From Pirellula sp. SH-Sr6A (GTDB taxonomy: Bacteria; Planctomycetota; Planctomycetia; Pirellulales; Pirellulaceae), in assembly GCF_001610875.1 (NCBI RefSeq), contig NZ_CP011272.1, positions 4,941,988-5,005,987 on the forward strand: 64,000 nucleotides of DNA, written 5' to 3'. The notes beneath the pieces are model-generated. The model was not told the origin of the DNA and did not search any database. It worked only from the letters and a program-made list of their open reading frames with translations. The position numbers were made by a program, and so were the translations under genes. Below, in pieces: positions 7,735-15,942 of this stretch. Each line of letters begins with the position of its first letter. Position 1 is the stretch's first letter.

Positions 7735-9225
7735 ATGTATTTCAAAGATCTCACCTCGAGTCCTCTTTGGCCGCTGGCCGTCCTTCTTATCAGCGTCCTG
7801 TTCATCATCTTGGCCATTGCCAAGTTTCGGATGCATGCCTTTGTGGCTTTGATCTGCGCTTCCCTTCTCGCAGGCGTCGCCGCGAACAAGGAGACGTGGG
7901 ATGTCGTTCAAAAGGACGGGCAGATTAAAAGCATGCCTGGATTGGTAGGCGTTGTCGAACTAACCGCGAAAGGCTTGGGCGATACAGCCCGGGACATCGC
8001 CATTTCGATCGCCTTTGCATCGATCATCGGGATGTGTTTGATGGAAAGTGGGGCGGCGGACAAGGTAGTGCGACGCTTCCTCGCTTTCTTCGGTTACAAG
8101 AATGCGGGCTGGGCTTTGTTATGGTCGACTTATTTGCTGAGCATTCCCATCTTCTTCGACACCATGTTCATGCTCATGGTTCCGCTGGCTCAAGCCTTGG
8201 CGAGGCGAACGGGGAAAGACTATATGCTCTTCGCAATGTGCACGGCATGCGGCGGTGTCATTACGCATTCGATGACCATTCCCCACCCCGGCCCCTTGGC
8301 GATGGTGGATGAGCTTCAAGTCGATACGGGCCTCAGTTTGGTGGCTGGGTTGTTAGGAGGATTGATTCCCGCTGTCGTCGGTTATTACTTCTGTGTTTGG
8401 GCCAATTCTCGCAGCACCACCATGCCCAGTGCAGGGGTCAGCGCGAACGAAATGGAAGTCGAGGAGTCAAAGCTTCCCTCGTTCTTGGCGTCGGTGATGC
8501 CAGTCATTCTCCCGATCGTACTCATCGGCTTTTCCTCCTTGATGCAGATCGTTGCCAACGGAGCATTCAAAGAAGGGGCAAAGATGGCTTGGTGCGAAGG
8601 CATAGTCAACGCGATGGGGCTCGAACTTTTCACCAACATCCGTGGCGCCGTCGATTTCATTGGGCACAAAAACATTGCGTTGTTGATCGGGGCGGGAATC
8701 TCCGTGTTGGTCTTACTCCGTCAAAAGGGGATATCACTGCACGGGCTAGAGCGTTTGATCGGACAGCCTCTGGAAACGGCAGGAATGATCATTCTCATCA
8801 CGAGCGCAGGGGGAGCATTTGGCTTTATGCTCCGGACTGTGGGAGTCGGGACTGCGGTGGAGCAACTGGCGAGCGGGCGCGAAGTCAATTTGATCATCCT
8901 CGCGTGGGTCGTGGCGTCGGTGATTCGCGTTGCACAGGGGAGCGCGACCGTTGCCATTCTTACCACTGCCGGGATGGTGAAAGGGATGCTCGACACCTCG
9001 ATGGGTGTTCACCCCGTCTATATATACTTGGCCATCGGCTGGGGGGCCATGTTTGGTTCGTGGATGAACGATAGCGGATTTTGGGTGGTGAGCCGGTTGG
9101 GGGGATTCACCCAAAAAGAGACACTTCAATCGTGGAGTGTCATGTTGTGTGTCCTGTCGGTCACCGGGCTTGTCACGACTCTGATCGCTTCCTGGATCTT
9201 ACCGTTAAGCGTCGTCGCCCCTTAG
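7735..9225 (+). CDS. GntP-family permease (gluconate/organic acid:H+ symporter type)
   Basis: 496 aa and strongly hydrophobic along its length, with more than ten potential membrane segments. The conserved PHPGP motif in THSMTIPHPGPLA and the GWGAMFGSWMNDSGFWVVS segment near the C-terminus are characteristic of the GntP family, whose members import gluconate, glycerate or related acids with protons. The substrate is not evident here. No sugar-acid catabolic gene is adjacent; the next gene encodes a HAD phosphatase 59 bp downstream, possibly cotranscribed. The ATG at 7735 lacks a strong Shine-Dalgarno sequence. Confidence 0.9.
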   Translation: MYFKDLTSSPLWPLAVLLISVLFIILAIAKFRMHAFVALICASLLAGVAANKETWDVVQKDGQIKSMPGLVGVVELTAKGLGDTARDIAISIAFASIIGMCLMESGAADKVVRRFLAFFGYKNAGWALLWSTYLLSIPIFFDTMFMLMVPLAQALARRTGKDYMLFAMCTACGGVITHSMTIPHPGPLAMVDELQVDTGLSLVAGLLGGLIPAVVGYYFCVWANSRSTTMPSAGVSANEMEVEESKLPSFLASVMPVILPIVLIGFSSLMQIVANGAFKEGAKMAWCEGIVNAMGLELFTNIRGAVDFIGHKNIALLIGAGISVLVLLRQKGISLHGLERLIGQPLETAGMIILITSAGGAFGFMLRTVGVGTAVEQLASGREVNLIILAWVVASVIRVAQGSATVAILTTAGMVKGMLDTSMGVHPVYIYLAIGWGAMFGSWMNDSGFWVVSRLGGFTQKETLQSWSVMLCVLSVTGLVTTLIASWILPLSVVAP

Positions 9226-9284
9226 TGTGGGTGTGATATTTGCTTGGCCAACCGTTCTTGGTGTCCCTTTCCGTTTGAGACTTG

Positions 9285-9890
9285 ATGAGACCTGAATTCT
9301 TTTATTTCGATCTGGGAAATGTCCTCCTCTACTTCGATCACGACTTGGCGTTTCGCAAGATGGCGAAAATAGCCGGTGTCACACCGAGCGAGATGCGGGC
9401 CGCGGTGATGGATACCGAGTTGCAGATCGCGTACGAGACAGGACACATCAGCGGTAGCGAATTTGTCGATCGAATCGCACAGCATCTGGATAAACCGCTT
9501 GCGGTGGCACCCATGCTAGAAGCGGCTGCGGACATGTTTATCGCCAATACGCATATCTTGCCGGTGCTGAAGCGAGTCCAGGAATTGCGGATCCCGATGG
9601 GCCTGCTCTCGAATACGTGCGAAGCCCACTGGCAATGGATCGTGCAACAACGCTATCCACAAGTCGTCGATTGGTTTTCACCGGTGATCCTTTCGTTTGA
9701 AGCCAAAAGCATGAAACCGGACAGTGGGATCTACGAGCAAGCAGAGCAGCGAGCAGGGGTTTCGCCGCAGGGAATTTTCTTCACCGACGATCGAACGGAT
9801 AACATCGAAGCGGCGAGCAAGCGAGGGTGGCAAACGCAAGTCTTTGTCAACGCAGACCGCTTGATGCAGACGATCGATCGTTGGGCATAA
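9285..9890 (+). CDS. HAD-superfamily phosphatase, YihX-like
   Basis: 201 aa. Motif I reads YFDLGNVLL, as in YihX (alpha-D-glucose-1-phosphatase) and relatives, where a DLGN replaces DxD. Motif II is LLSNT, the motif III lysine is in KSMKPD, and motif IV is FFTDDRTDNIEAA. Length and order fit a small cytosolic HAD hydrolase with a helical cap. The ATG at 9285 was preferred over the TTG one codon earlier. It follows the GntP permease closely on the same strand, which could point to sugar-phosphate metabolism, but substrate specificity cannot be read from sequence. It ends 31 bp from the convergent hemopexin-repeat gene. Confidence 0.85.
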   Translation: MRPEFFYFDLGNVLLYFDHDLAFRKMAKIAGVTPSEMRAAVMDTELQIAYETGHISGSEFVDRIAQHLDKPLAVAPMLEAAADMFIANTHILPVLKRVQELRIPMGLLSNTCEAHWQWIVQQRYPQVVDWFSPVILSFEAKSMKPDSGIYEQAEQRAGVSPQGIFFTDDRTDNIEAASKRGWQTQVFVNADRLMQTIDRWA

Positions 9891-9921
9891 GAAGGTCCCT
9901 CCAGCGAGCGGTCGAAATCAC

Positions 9922-10968
9922 TCAGCGAAAACTCCATCCGAAGTCGCGTGGCTGCCCCTTGCGCACCGGGATCGATCGAGTCGCATCGAGCTCGACTAAC
10001 TCGCGGTTGATCAAAAAATAGAGCTTGCCATTCCAGTCAAACGAAGCGTCGATCCGGCCATCGGGAAGTTGGGACCACAAAGGATCCGATACCCGTTTCT
10101 CAGGAGACTTGGCAAAGTCGTCGGGCAAGCGAAAACGTCGGAACTCATCGTTGCGAAAGAAAACGATTTCGTCAGGTGAGCGGAGCAGCGCGCTATCGAT
10201 CCCCGTGGTCCATAAGCGCCACCACCCATCGATCGCGATTCGCCCCGACTTGTCTGATTTCCCAACTCCATTGCTGAAATCAAAGCGTTCGTATCGATCC
10301 CTGCGAAAGAAATAGATCTTGTTATACCGAGGATGGTAAACAGAGGCATCCAAGTAAGGAGTGACTCCATTCCATTCTCCATCGGTGATGCGTAGTCTTC
10401 GGCTCAGCTCATTGTTCTGAGGATCCCATTTGTAATAGAAATCTTCGAGAAACAGATGGAGTCGTAGTTGCTCCGGATGGAAAACCGCAGCGTCATATCG
10501 ACGTAGCGAGGGAGGGGCTGATAGATCCGTTCGCTGAAAGGGATCGTCTTCGCCCATCCACCGAACAATGGACTCTGTTTCGATTTTGCCTTGCAGGTCA
10601 CCTTGATTCACAAGGCATTGTTCATTCGAAAACTCCAAACGTATGCGTTCTGGGGAAAACAAGTAACCATCTACCTCCCCTGAGTACTTCGCCCGACAAA
10701 CCCACCGGTAGGAGTTAGCGGTTCGCGAGATCGATTCCACGACGCAGAAATCAAAGTTCAAGGTCGAGTCGCGGTATTGCATCGTTTTTGGAAAGACCGA
10801 TCGCTCACAAAACGATTCCAAAACGTCGGCATAAGTCTGTTCTGTTCCAGCAGCAATTCGCTCCTCTAGCAAAGACTCAGGATCTTGGCTCAACGAGACA
10901 GAAATCATCCAAGCCATCGCGATCAGCGTATTCAAAAGCAAAGTTGTCCAGCTTTGGTTTTTCGGCAT
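9922..10968 (-). CDS. Secreted protein with four hemopexin-like repeats
   Basis: 348 aa from the ATG at 10968, which directly precedes a typical signal peptide (hydrophobic residues about 9-26). An upstream in-frame ATG at 11043 would add 25 more hydrophobic residues. Residues about 158-345 hold four units of the hemopexin type: each opens with a DA or DS (YDAAVFHP, LDASVYHP, IDSALLRS, IDASFDWN), has an aromatic-rich strand (FLEDFYYKWD, FFRRDRYERFD, FFRNDEFRRF, FLINRELVELD) and ends with a Trp. Four such repeats make one complete four-bladed propeller. The N-terminal region (30-150) is unassigned. Known hemopexin domains bind proteins, ligands or metals; the role here is open. Confidence 0.8.
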   Translation of the reverse strand: MPKNQSWTTLLLNTLIAMAWMISVSLSQDPESLLEERIAAGTEQTYADVLESFCERSVFPKTMQYRDSTLNFDFCVVESISRTANSYRWVCRAKYSGEVDGYLFSPERIRLEFSNEQCLVNQGDLQGKIETESIVRWMGEDDPFQRTDLSAPPSLRRYDAAVFHPEQLRLHLFLEDFYYKWDPQNNELSRRLRITDGEWNGVTPYLDASVYHPRYNKIYFFRRDRYERFDFSNGVGKSDKSGRIAIDGWWRLWTTGIDSALLRSPDEIVFFRNDEFRRFRLPDDFAKSPEKRVSDPLWSQLPDGRIDASFDWNGKLYFLINRELVELDATRSIPVRKGQPRDFGWSFR

Positions 10969-11099
10969 GGCGGGGTGCAATAGAGGAATACGTAAAACAT
11001 GGCAAAGTATAGCGAGATAGAATAGATGCAGTACCAATCTCATAGAACCAATCTCACTGTACTAATTTCACAGCGCACCCTACTCGCAAAAGCCCCCAC

Positions 11100-13073
11100 A
11101 TGAGCACGAACCACCATTCTCTCCACATCGATCGCCGATCTGCGTTGAAAACAGCCGCATCGGTTGCTGCCTGTTCGCTAGTGCTCCCTGATTTGGATCT
11201 CGCCGCTCAAGACGCTGTGAAGCCGTTTGGAGACGAATTTCCCAACCTAGAATCGCTGACGACGGGCGAATGGTGGACGCGACCCGCTAATAACCGGAAC
11301 ACCCAAGTCCGGCGAGGAGGAGCGTCCCCAGCCCCCTCGATGAACGTACCTCGCGATCAAGTCGTCGTGTTCGCGATTTATCTTCATCATGCGGGAATAT
11401 TGAAAATCAGCGCACAGCTGTATCCGCTCAAACCGGGCGAGTCTCGCGACGTCCATCTGGAGTTTCAACAGAACGGAAAATGGCAACAGGCCGCCACGAC
11501 CCAAGTTCTCTATCCTGGCTGGGACGCCCATTTTCGAGTCGAGAAGTGGGACGCTTCGCGCGATGTTCCCTACCGCATTCGCCACGGTGAAAGTGCATTC
11601 TTTGAGGGACGCATTCGCCGCGACCCTGCGGACAAGAACGAGATCGTCGTTGGAAACCTCTCGTGCAACTCCAGCAAGACCATCGGGGAACGGACCGAGA
11701 TCGTGCAGAATGTTCTCGCGCAGGATCCCGATCTTCTCTTCTTCAGCGGGGACCAAACCTATCGTCACACCGAACACACCGCAGGCTGGATTGAGTTCGG
11801 TCTGCAATTCCGTGAGACCTTTCGCAATCGCCCCGTGGTATGCATTCCCGATGATCACGATGTCGGACACGGTAACTTGTGGGGAGAAAACGGCAAACAA
11901 TCTGTGACGCCGGGGGATGCAGACGGAGGCTATCGCTACCCTGTCGCGTATGTCAATCAAGTGCAACGGCAGCAAGCCTGGCATCTCCCTGACGCGGTCG
12001 ACCCCGCCCCTGTCGACCGAGACATTCAAGTCTATTTCACTCGGCTCCTGCTAGGTGGAATCGATTTCGCCATTCTTGAGGACCGAAAATTCAAGATGGG
12101 GCCTGACGGCAAAATCCCGAAGATGGGACCGCGTCCCGACCACATCAACGATGATGCGTACGACCCCAAGTCAGTCGACTTGCCAGGCCTGCAACTCTTA
12201 GGCGAGCGCCAGGAAAAGTTCTTGCGCGCGTGGACGGAGGATTGGGCCGGAGCGACTATGAAAGCGGTGTTATCCCAAACCGCATTCTGCGGGGCGGTGC
12301 ACATGCATGGCAAAGTGGATGGCAGGCTCTTGGCCGATTTGGATTGCAACGGCTGGCCCCAAACTCCGCGAAAACGCGCTCTTTCGATTATTCGTCAAGC
12401 ATGGGCGGTTCACTTATGCGGCGACCAACACTTGGCCGTTGTCGTCAAGCATGGCATCGATTCCCATGGCGATGGCCCCTATGCCTTTACCAGTCCTGCG
12501 TTGGTAAACACGATTTACGGGCGTTGGTGGCATCCGCTCGACGAAATGCCGGGTTCCAATCCAGTCCCCAACAGCCCATTGCCTTGGACCGGCGATTTCC
12601 TCGATGGCCTTGGAAATCGAATCAGCATGTTGGCGTATGCCAACCCCGAAGATATCAGAGACGAAAAGAAGCGAGCGGATGGATACGGAATCGCGCGATT
12701 CAACAAGGAGAAGCGAACCATTACCTTTGAATGCTGGCCTCGCTTCTGCGACGTGAAGAAAGGTGATTCCGAGCAATTCCCGGGCTGGCCCATCACCATC
12801 GCGATGGATGCCAACGATAGTCGATCCATTGTCGGTTGGTTGCCGGAGTTGGTGTTCGAGGGGGGAAGCAATCCCGTCGTACAAGTCATCGAACAGACAG
12901 GCGGCGAAGTGCTTTATACGGTTCGCGTTGCTGGCTCGCGATTTCAGCCGCGTGTTTACTCCAGCGGATTGCATACCATCCAAGTCGGACGCGATCGACC
13001 GGATCGGGTCGCATTCAAGGATCTGAAACCTATGGATAAAGACAAAGCTGGCACGAGGTCTTTGAACCTATAA
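11100..13073 (+). CDS. PhoD-like metallophosphatase, exported
   Basis: 657 aa with a Tat-like leader: DRRSALKTAA followed by a hydrophobic stretch to about residue 33. The metallophosphatase core shows SGDQTYRH, a PDDHDVGHGN metal motif, a SQTAFCG segment and a late HLCGDQH motif, as in the PhoD family of phosphodiesterases/alkaline phosphatases. An N-terminal domain (about 70-175) before the core is in the position of the PhoD N-terminal beta domain. It is likely to act outside the cytoplasm on phosphate esters. It lies divergent from the hemopexin-repeat gene and convergent with the ankyrin gene. Substrate unknown. Confidence 0.85.
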   Translation: MSTNHHSLHIDRRSALKTAASVAACSLVLPDLDLAAQDAVKPFGDEFPNLESLTTGEWWTRPANNRNTQVRRGGASPAPSMNVPRDQVVVFAIYLHHAGILKISAQLYPLKPGESRDVHLEFQQNGKWQQAATTQVLYPGWDAHFRVEKWDASRDVPYRIRHGESAFFEGRIRRDPADKNEIVVGNLSCNSSKTIGERTEIVQNVLAQDPDLLFFSGDQTYRHTEHTAGWIEFGLQFRETFRNRPVVCIPDDHDVGHGNLWGENGKQSVTPGDADGGYRYPVAYVNQVQRQQAWHLPDAVDPAPVDRDIQVYFTRLLLGGIDFAILEDRKFKMGPDGKIPKMGPRPDHINDDAYDPKSVDLPGLQLLGERQEKFLRAWTEDWAGATMKAVLSQTAFCGAVHMHGKVDGRLLADLDCNGWPQTPRKRALSIIRQAWAVHLCGDQHLAVVVKHGIDSHGDGPYAFTSPALVNTIYGRWWHPLDEMPGSNPVPNSPLPWTGDFLDGLGNRISMLAYANPEDIRDEKKRADGYGIARFNKEKRTITFECWPRFCDVKKGDSEQFPGWPITIAMDANDSRSIVGWLPELVFEGGSNPVVQVIEQTGGEVLYTVRVAGSRFQPRVYSSGLHTIQVGRDRPDRVAFKDLKPMDKDKAGTRSLNL

Positions 13074-13113
13074 CAACCAGCGGGCTAACCGAGGAAAATC
13101 GAAAAGAGTCTCG

Positions 13114-14595
13114 TTACAAGGACTCTTCCAATGCCTTCCGGACCGCAGGATTTGGCTTGACGCTTCCTGGCCGTTTTCCATCCGCGATGTCCAGCGGTGT
13201 CCAGCCATGTCGATTCTTATGATTCCAAGTGTCGCTTTTCAAGCCCTGTGCCTTGAGGAGCCGCACCACTTTGGGATAGGCCCGATATGCTGCGCCGTGC
13301 ATCGCCGATTCGCCATTCTTGTCGACGTGGTGGAGGTCCATCTTTTCGGCCAGCAAGTAATCGAGAACCTCCAGCACCTCTGACTCGGTGCCGGGCTCTT
13401 CGTCCACCGCGACCGTTCCAACACCGGCCGCTGCGAGGAGAGGCGTGCAATCGTCGGCATTCGGTCGGTTCAGATCTGCCCCGAGCTCAACCAATAATTG
13501 GATGAGGGGCAGGTCGGCCGTTTTGCAAGCGAGCAGAAGGGGGGTCGCGCCATTGCGATTCAGCGCAGCTTTTCCTGGCGGTCTCGTGCTCTTGCAAGTC
13601 AGATTGGCGTCGGCTCCCAGTGCAATTAGCCGGCGTACGAACTCGAGGCTGCTGACTTGTCCCGATCCGCGAGGGGGTGGATCTCCATCCACTCCATCAC
13701 CGCTGCTGGGCTTCCGAACCCAGCTGATCGCATGGAGTGCTGCGTATCCGCAGCGTTGATCGTTCGGATCTGCCCCCCGTCCCACCAAATGCAACGCCAG
13801 CTCGAAGTGCCCGCTTTCCACCGCTAAAATCAGTGAAGACGTTTGATTGGCAGCGTTCCTCCCCCCGCCCGATCGGACGTTCATCCCTTGATTCACGTCC
13901 GTTCCGGTCGATAGAAAGAGGTCCACTGTCTCCATATGGCCTTGGCGAACCGCGAAAAAGAACGCATTGAATCCTGACTTGAGCGATAGGTCTCTGTCTG
14001 CACCCGATGCGAGCAACGTCTTGACGACGTCCGTGTTTCCCGCTGCAGCGGCCCACATCAACGCGGTCTGACCATTGCGTTCCGTGGCATTCACCGAACA
14101 CCCCGATTGGAGCAGCAATTCCGCAATTTTCTCATTCCCCTGCCTGGAGGCGATCATAAGCAATGTCGCATCCCCCGGGCCAAGCGTCGTTGCATCCGCT
14201 TTGGCATCGAGAAGCAATCGAACGCTAGCCATATCACCTTGGGTGCATGCAATGGTTAAGGGAGTGACACCGTAGTACGTTTTGGCGTTTGGGTTTGCTC
14301 CGGCGTCGAGCAACCACTGGACGATATCATGCCGACCGTGTCTCACTCCCCAATGAAGAGCTGTCATACCATCCTGTTGCGGGGCATTGAGCAACTCGGA
14401 GGCGAGTTTCCCTTTCGCGCGTAGGAGATCCCAGCGTTGCTGTTCCGCAAGCTCAGCGATATCGACCGATTGCTTCGAGGAGAGCTTTTCGAGTGCGTCA
14501 TCAGCCCGCGATGGAGCGTCGTAGAAAACCACTGCTCCGGCCATCAGCAGAGACGTTGCAATTTTTTTGACGGTTCGAAGAATGGGATCGAGCAT
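13114..14595 (-). CDS. Exported ankyrin-repeat protein
   Basis: 493 aa. A hydrophobic N-terminal segment (residues 11-31) ending in SRADD looks like a signal peptide. From about residue 70 on there are roughly nine to ten ankyrin repeats, recognised by DGMTALHWGVRHG, GVTPLTIACTQGD, GQTALMWAAAAGN, GYAALHA, GATPLLLACKTAD and GWTPLDIADGK, with an insertion around 300-335. Ankyrin stacks mediate protein binding. It is the last gene of a minus-strand operon: its ATG lies 3 bp after the DUF1552 stop, so it is probably translated together with the DUF1592/DUF1552 pair and may scaffold them. Confidence 0.88.
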   Translation of the reverse strand: MLDPILRTVKKIATSLLMAGAVVFYDAPSRADDALEKLSSKQSVDIAELAEQQRWDLLRAKGKLASELLNAPQQDGMTALHWGVRHGRHDIVQWLLDAGANPNAKTYYGVTPLTIACTQGDMASVRLLLDAKADATTLGPGDATLLMIASRQGNEKIAELLLQSGCSVNATERNGQTALMWAAAAGNTDVVKTLLASGADRDLSLKSGFNAFFFAVRQGHMETVDLFLSTGTDVNQGMNVRSGGGRNAANQTSSLILAVESGHFELALHLVGRGADPNDQRCGYAALHAISWVRKPSSGDGVDGDPPPRGSGQVSSLEFVRRLIALGADANLTCKSTRPPGKAALNRNGATPLLLACKTADLPLIQLLVELGADLNRPNADDCTPLLAAAGVGTVAVDEEPGTESEVLEVLDYLLAEKMDLHHVDKNGESAMHGAAYRAYPKVVRLLKAQGLKSDTWNHKNRHGWTPLDIADGKRPGSVKPNPAVRKALEESL

Positions 14596-14598
14596 GAT

Positions 14599-15942
14599 CT
14601 AGAGCGTGACAGGATCAAAAAGGTGATCGATCGTGCCGGTGCTATCCGCGAATGTTTCCAAGGGAACGCCCACTTTGTTTAGCAGGGTGAGATGCAAATT
14701 CGAAAGCGGTGTCGCGCTCTGCAGTTGAATGTGTTTACCCCCGCGATGTTGCCCCGCTGCTCCTCCTGCGACCAAGATAGGAAGGTCCGAGTGATCGTGC
14801 GCATCGGGATCTCCCATGCCGCTGCCATAGAGAAAGAGAGAATGGTCGAGCAGGTTTCCTTCTCCTTCGGGAGTCGCCTTCAATTTAGCGAGAAACTCTG
14901 CGAACAACGCGATATGGAATTGGTTGATCTTGGCAACCTTCTGAAGCTTTTCGGGGTCCCCGCCGTGATGCGTGATCGGATGGTGAGGGTCGGGGACACC
15001 GATCTCAGGATACGTACGATTGCTCGCCTCGCGGGCCAACTGAAAGGTCGTGACCCGTGTGATATCCCCTTGGAAAGCGAGTAACTGCAGATCGAACATC
15101 AATCGCGCATGGTCTGCGTACTGGATTGGGACGCCTGTGGGGCGATCCAAATCAGGCAAGGGATTCTCGAGCACACTTCGTTCCGCTTTCTGAATGCGTT
15201 GCTCCACATCGCGAACGTTTTCGAGATAGCTTTCGATCCGTTGGCGATCCGAAGCTCCGACTCTCTTTTTGAGCCGCGAGATCTCCTGGGTCACCGAGTC
15301 GAGGAGACTCGCTTTTTGTCGCAAGGCTTCCTGCCGTTGCTGCGCGTCACCACCTTCGCCGAACAAACTCTCGAATACCAATCGTGGATGTGCTTCTGCG
15401 GGAAGGGGTGTGGTCGGCGAGGACCAGGAGAGATTGTTCTGATAAACGCACGCGTATCCGTTGTCGCACTGCCCTACTGTCGACAAGAGATCCATGGAAA
15501 GTTCGAGAGAGGGAAGCTGCGTTTCGGCTCCGATTCGCTTCGCCGCGATTTGATCGACTGTCGTTCCCAAGTAGTAATCCGTGCTCTCCGTCAGCTTCGC
15601 TCTCGCTGCGCTGAGAAAGGCCGAATTCGAAGTCGCATGGGAACCCGGATAGGCATTCTGCAAGTCGAAACCAGAGAGAACGCTGATATCCTTCGCGAGA
15701 GGTTGGAGCGGGGAGAGACTCGACGGGAGATTCTCTAGCGATTCGCTCTCGGGCTTCCATTCCTTTGCGTAATACCCCATCGGTACATACACGTAACCGA
15801 TCCGTTTTAGATTCTGACGACTTGCGACCGTCGCAGCTTGCGCTGTCATGGCTGGCACCATAGCGTCGAGCAGCGGAAGCGATAACGCGACGCCCGTACC
15901 GCGAAGGAGTGTGCGTCGATCGAGCGATTTCTTGAGAATCAT
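14599..15942 (-). CDS. DUF1552 protein, Tat-exported
   Basis: 447 aa from the ATG at 15942, which overlaps the DUF1592 gene stop by ATGA. The leader has a twin-arginine motif (DRRTLLRG) followed by a hydrophobic stretch. The body matches DUF1552: GYVYVPMGYY near the start, SFxLARE-like FQLAREASN, and HHGGDPEKLQ and GSGMGDPDAHDHSDLPI near the end. DUF1552 proteins are almost always encoded next to a DUF1592-type cytochrome protein in planctomycetes and related bacteria, but their activity is not established; distant resemblance to DUF1501/alkaline phosphatase-like folds has been noted for neighbours. The 97 upstream in-frame codons look non-coding. Confidence 0.9.
   Translation of the reverse strand: MILKKSLDRRTLLRGTGVALSLPLLDAMVPAMTAQAATVASRQNLKRIGYVYVPMGYYAKEWKPESESLENLPSSLSPLQPLAKDISVLSGFDLQNAYPGSHATSNSAFLSAARAKLTESTDYYLGTTVDQIAAKRIGAETQLPSLELSMDLLSTVGQCDNGYACVYQNNLSWSSPTTPLPAEAHPRLVFESLFGEGGDAQQRQEALRQKASLLDSVTQEISRLKKRVGASDRQRIESYLENVRDVEQRIQKAERSVLENPLPDLDRPTGVPIQYADHARLMFDLQLLAFQGDITRVTTFQLAREASNRTYPEIGVPDPHHPITHHGGDPEKLQKVAKINQFHIALFAEFLAKLKATPEGEGNLLDHSLFLYGSGMGDPDAHDHSDLPILVAGGAAGQHRGGKHIQLQSATPLSNLHLTLLNKVGVPLETFADSTGTIDHLFDPVTL

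Noticed and set aside
13102-13127. Hairpin AAGAGTC...GACTCTT between the PhoD-like and ankyrin genes
   Set aside because: Only a seven-bp stem without a T-tract, partly inside the ankyrin gene 3' end; too weak to call a terminator.
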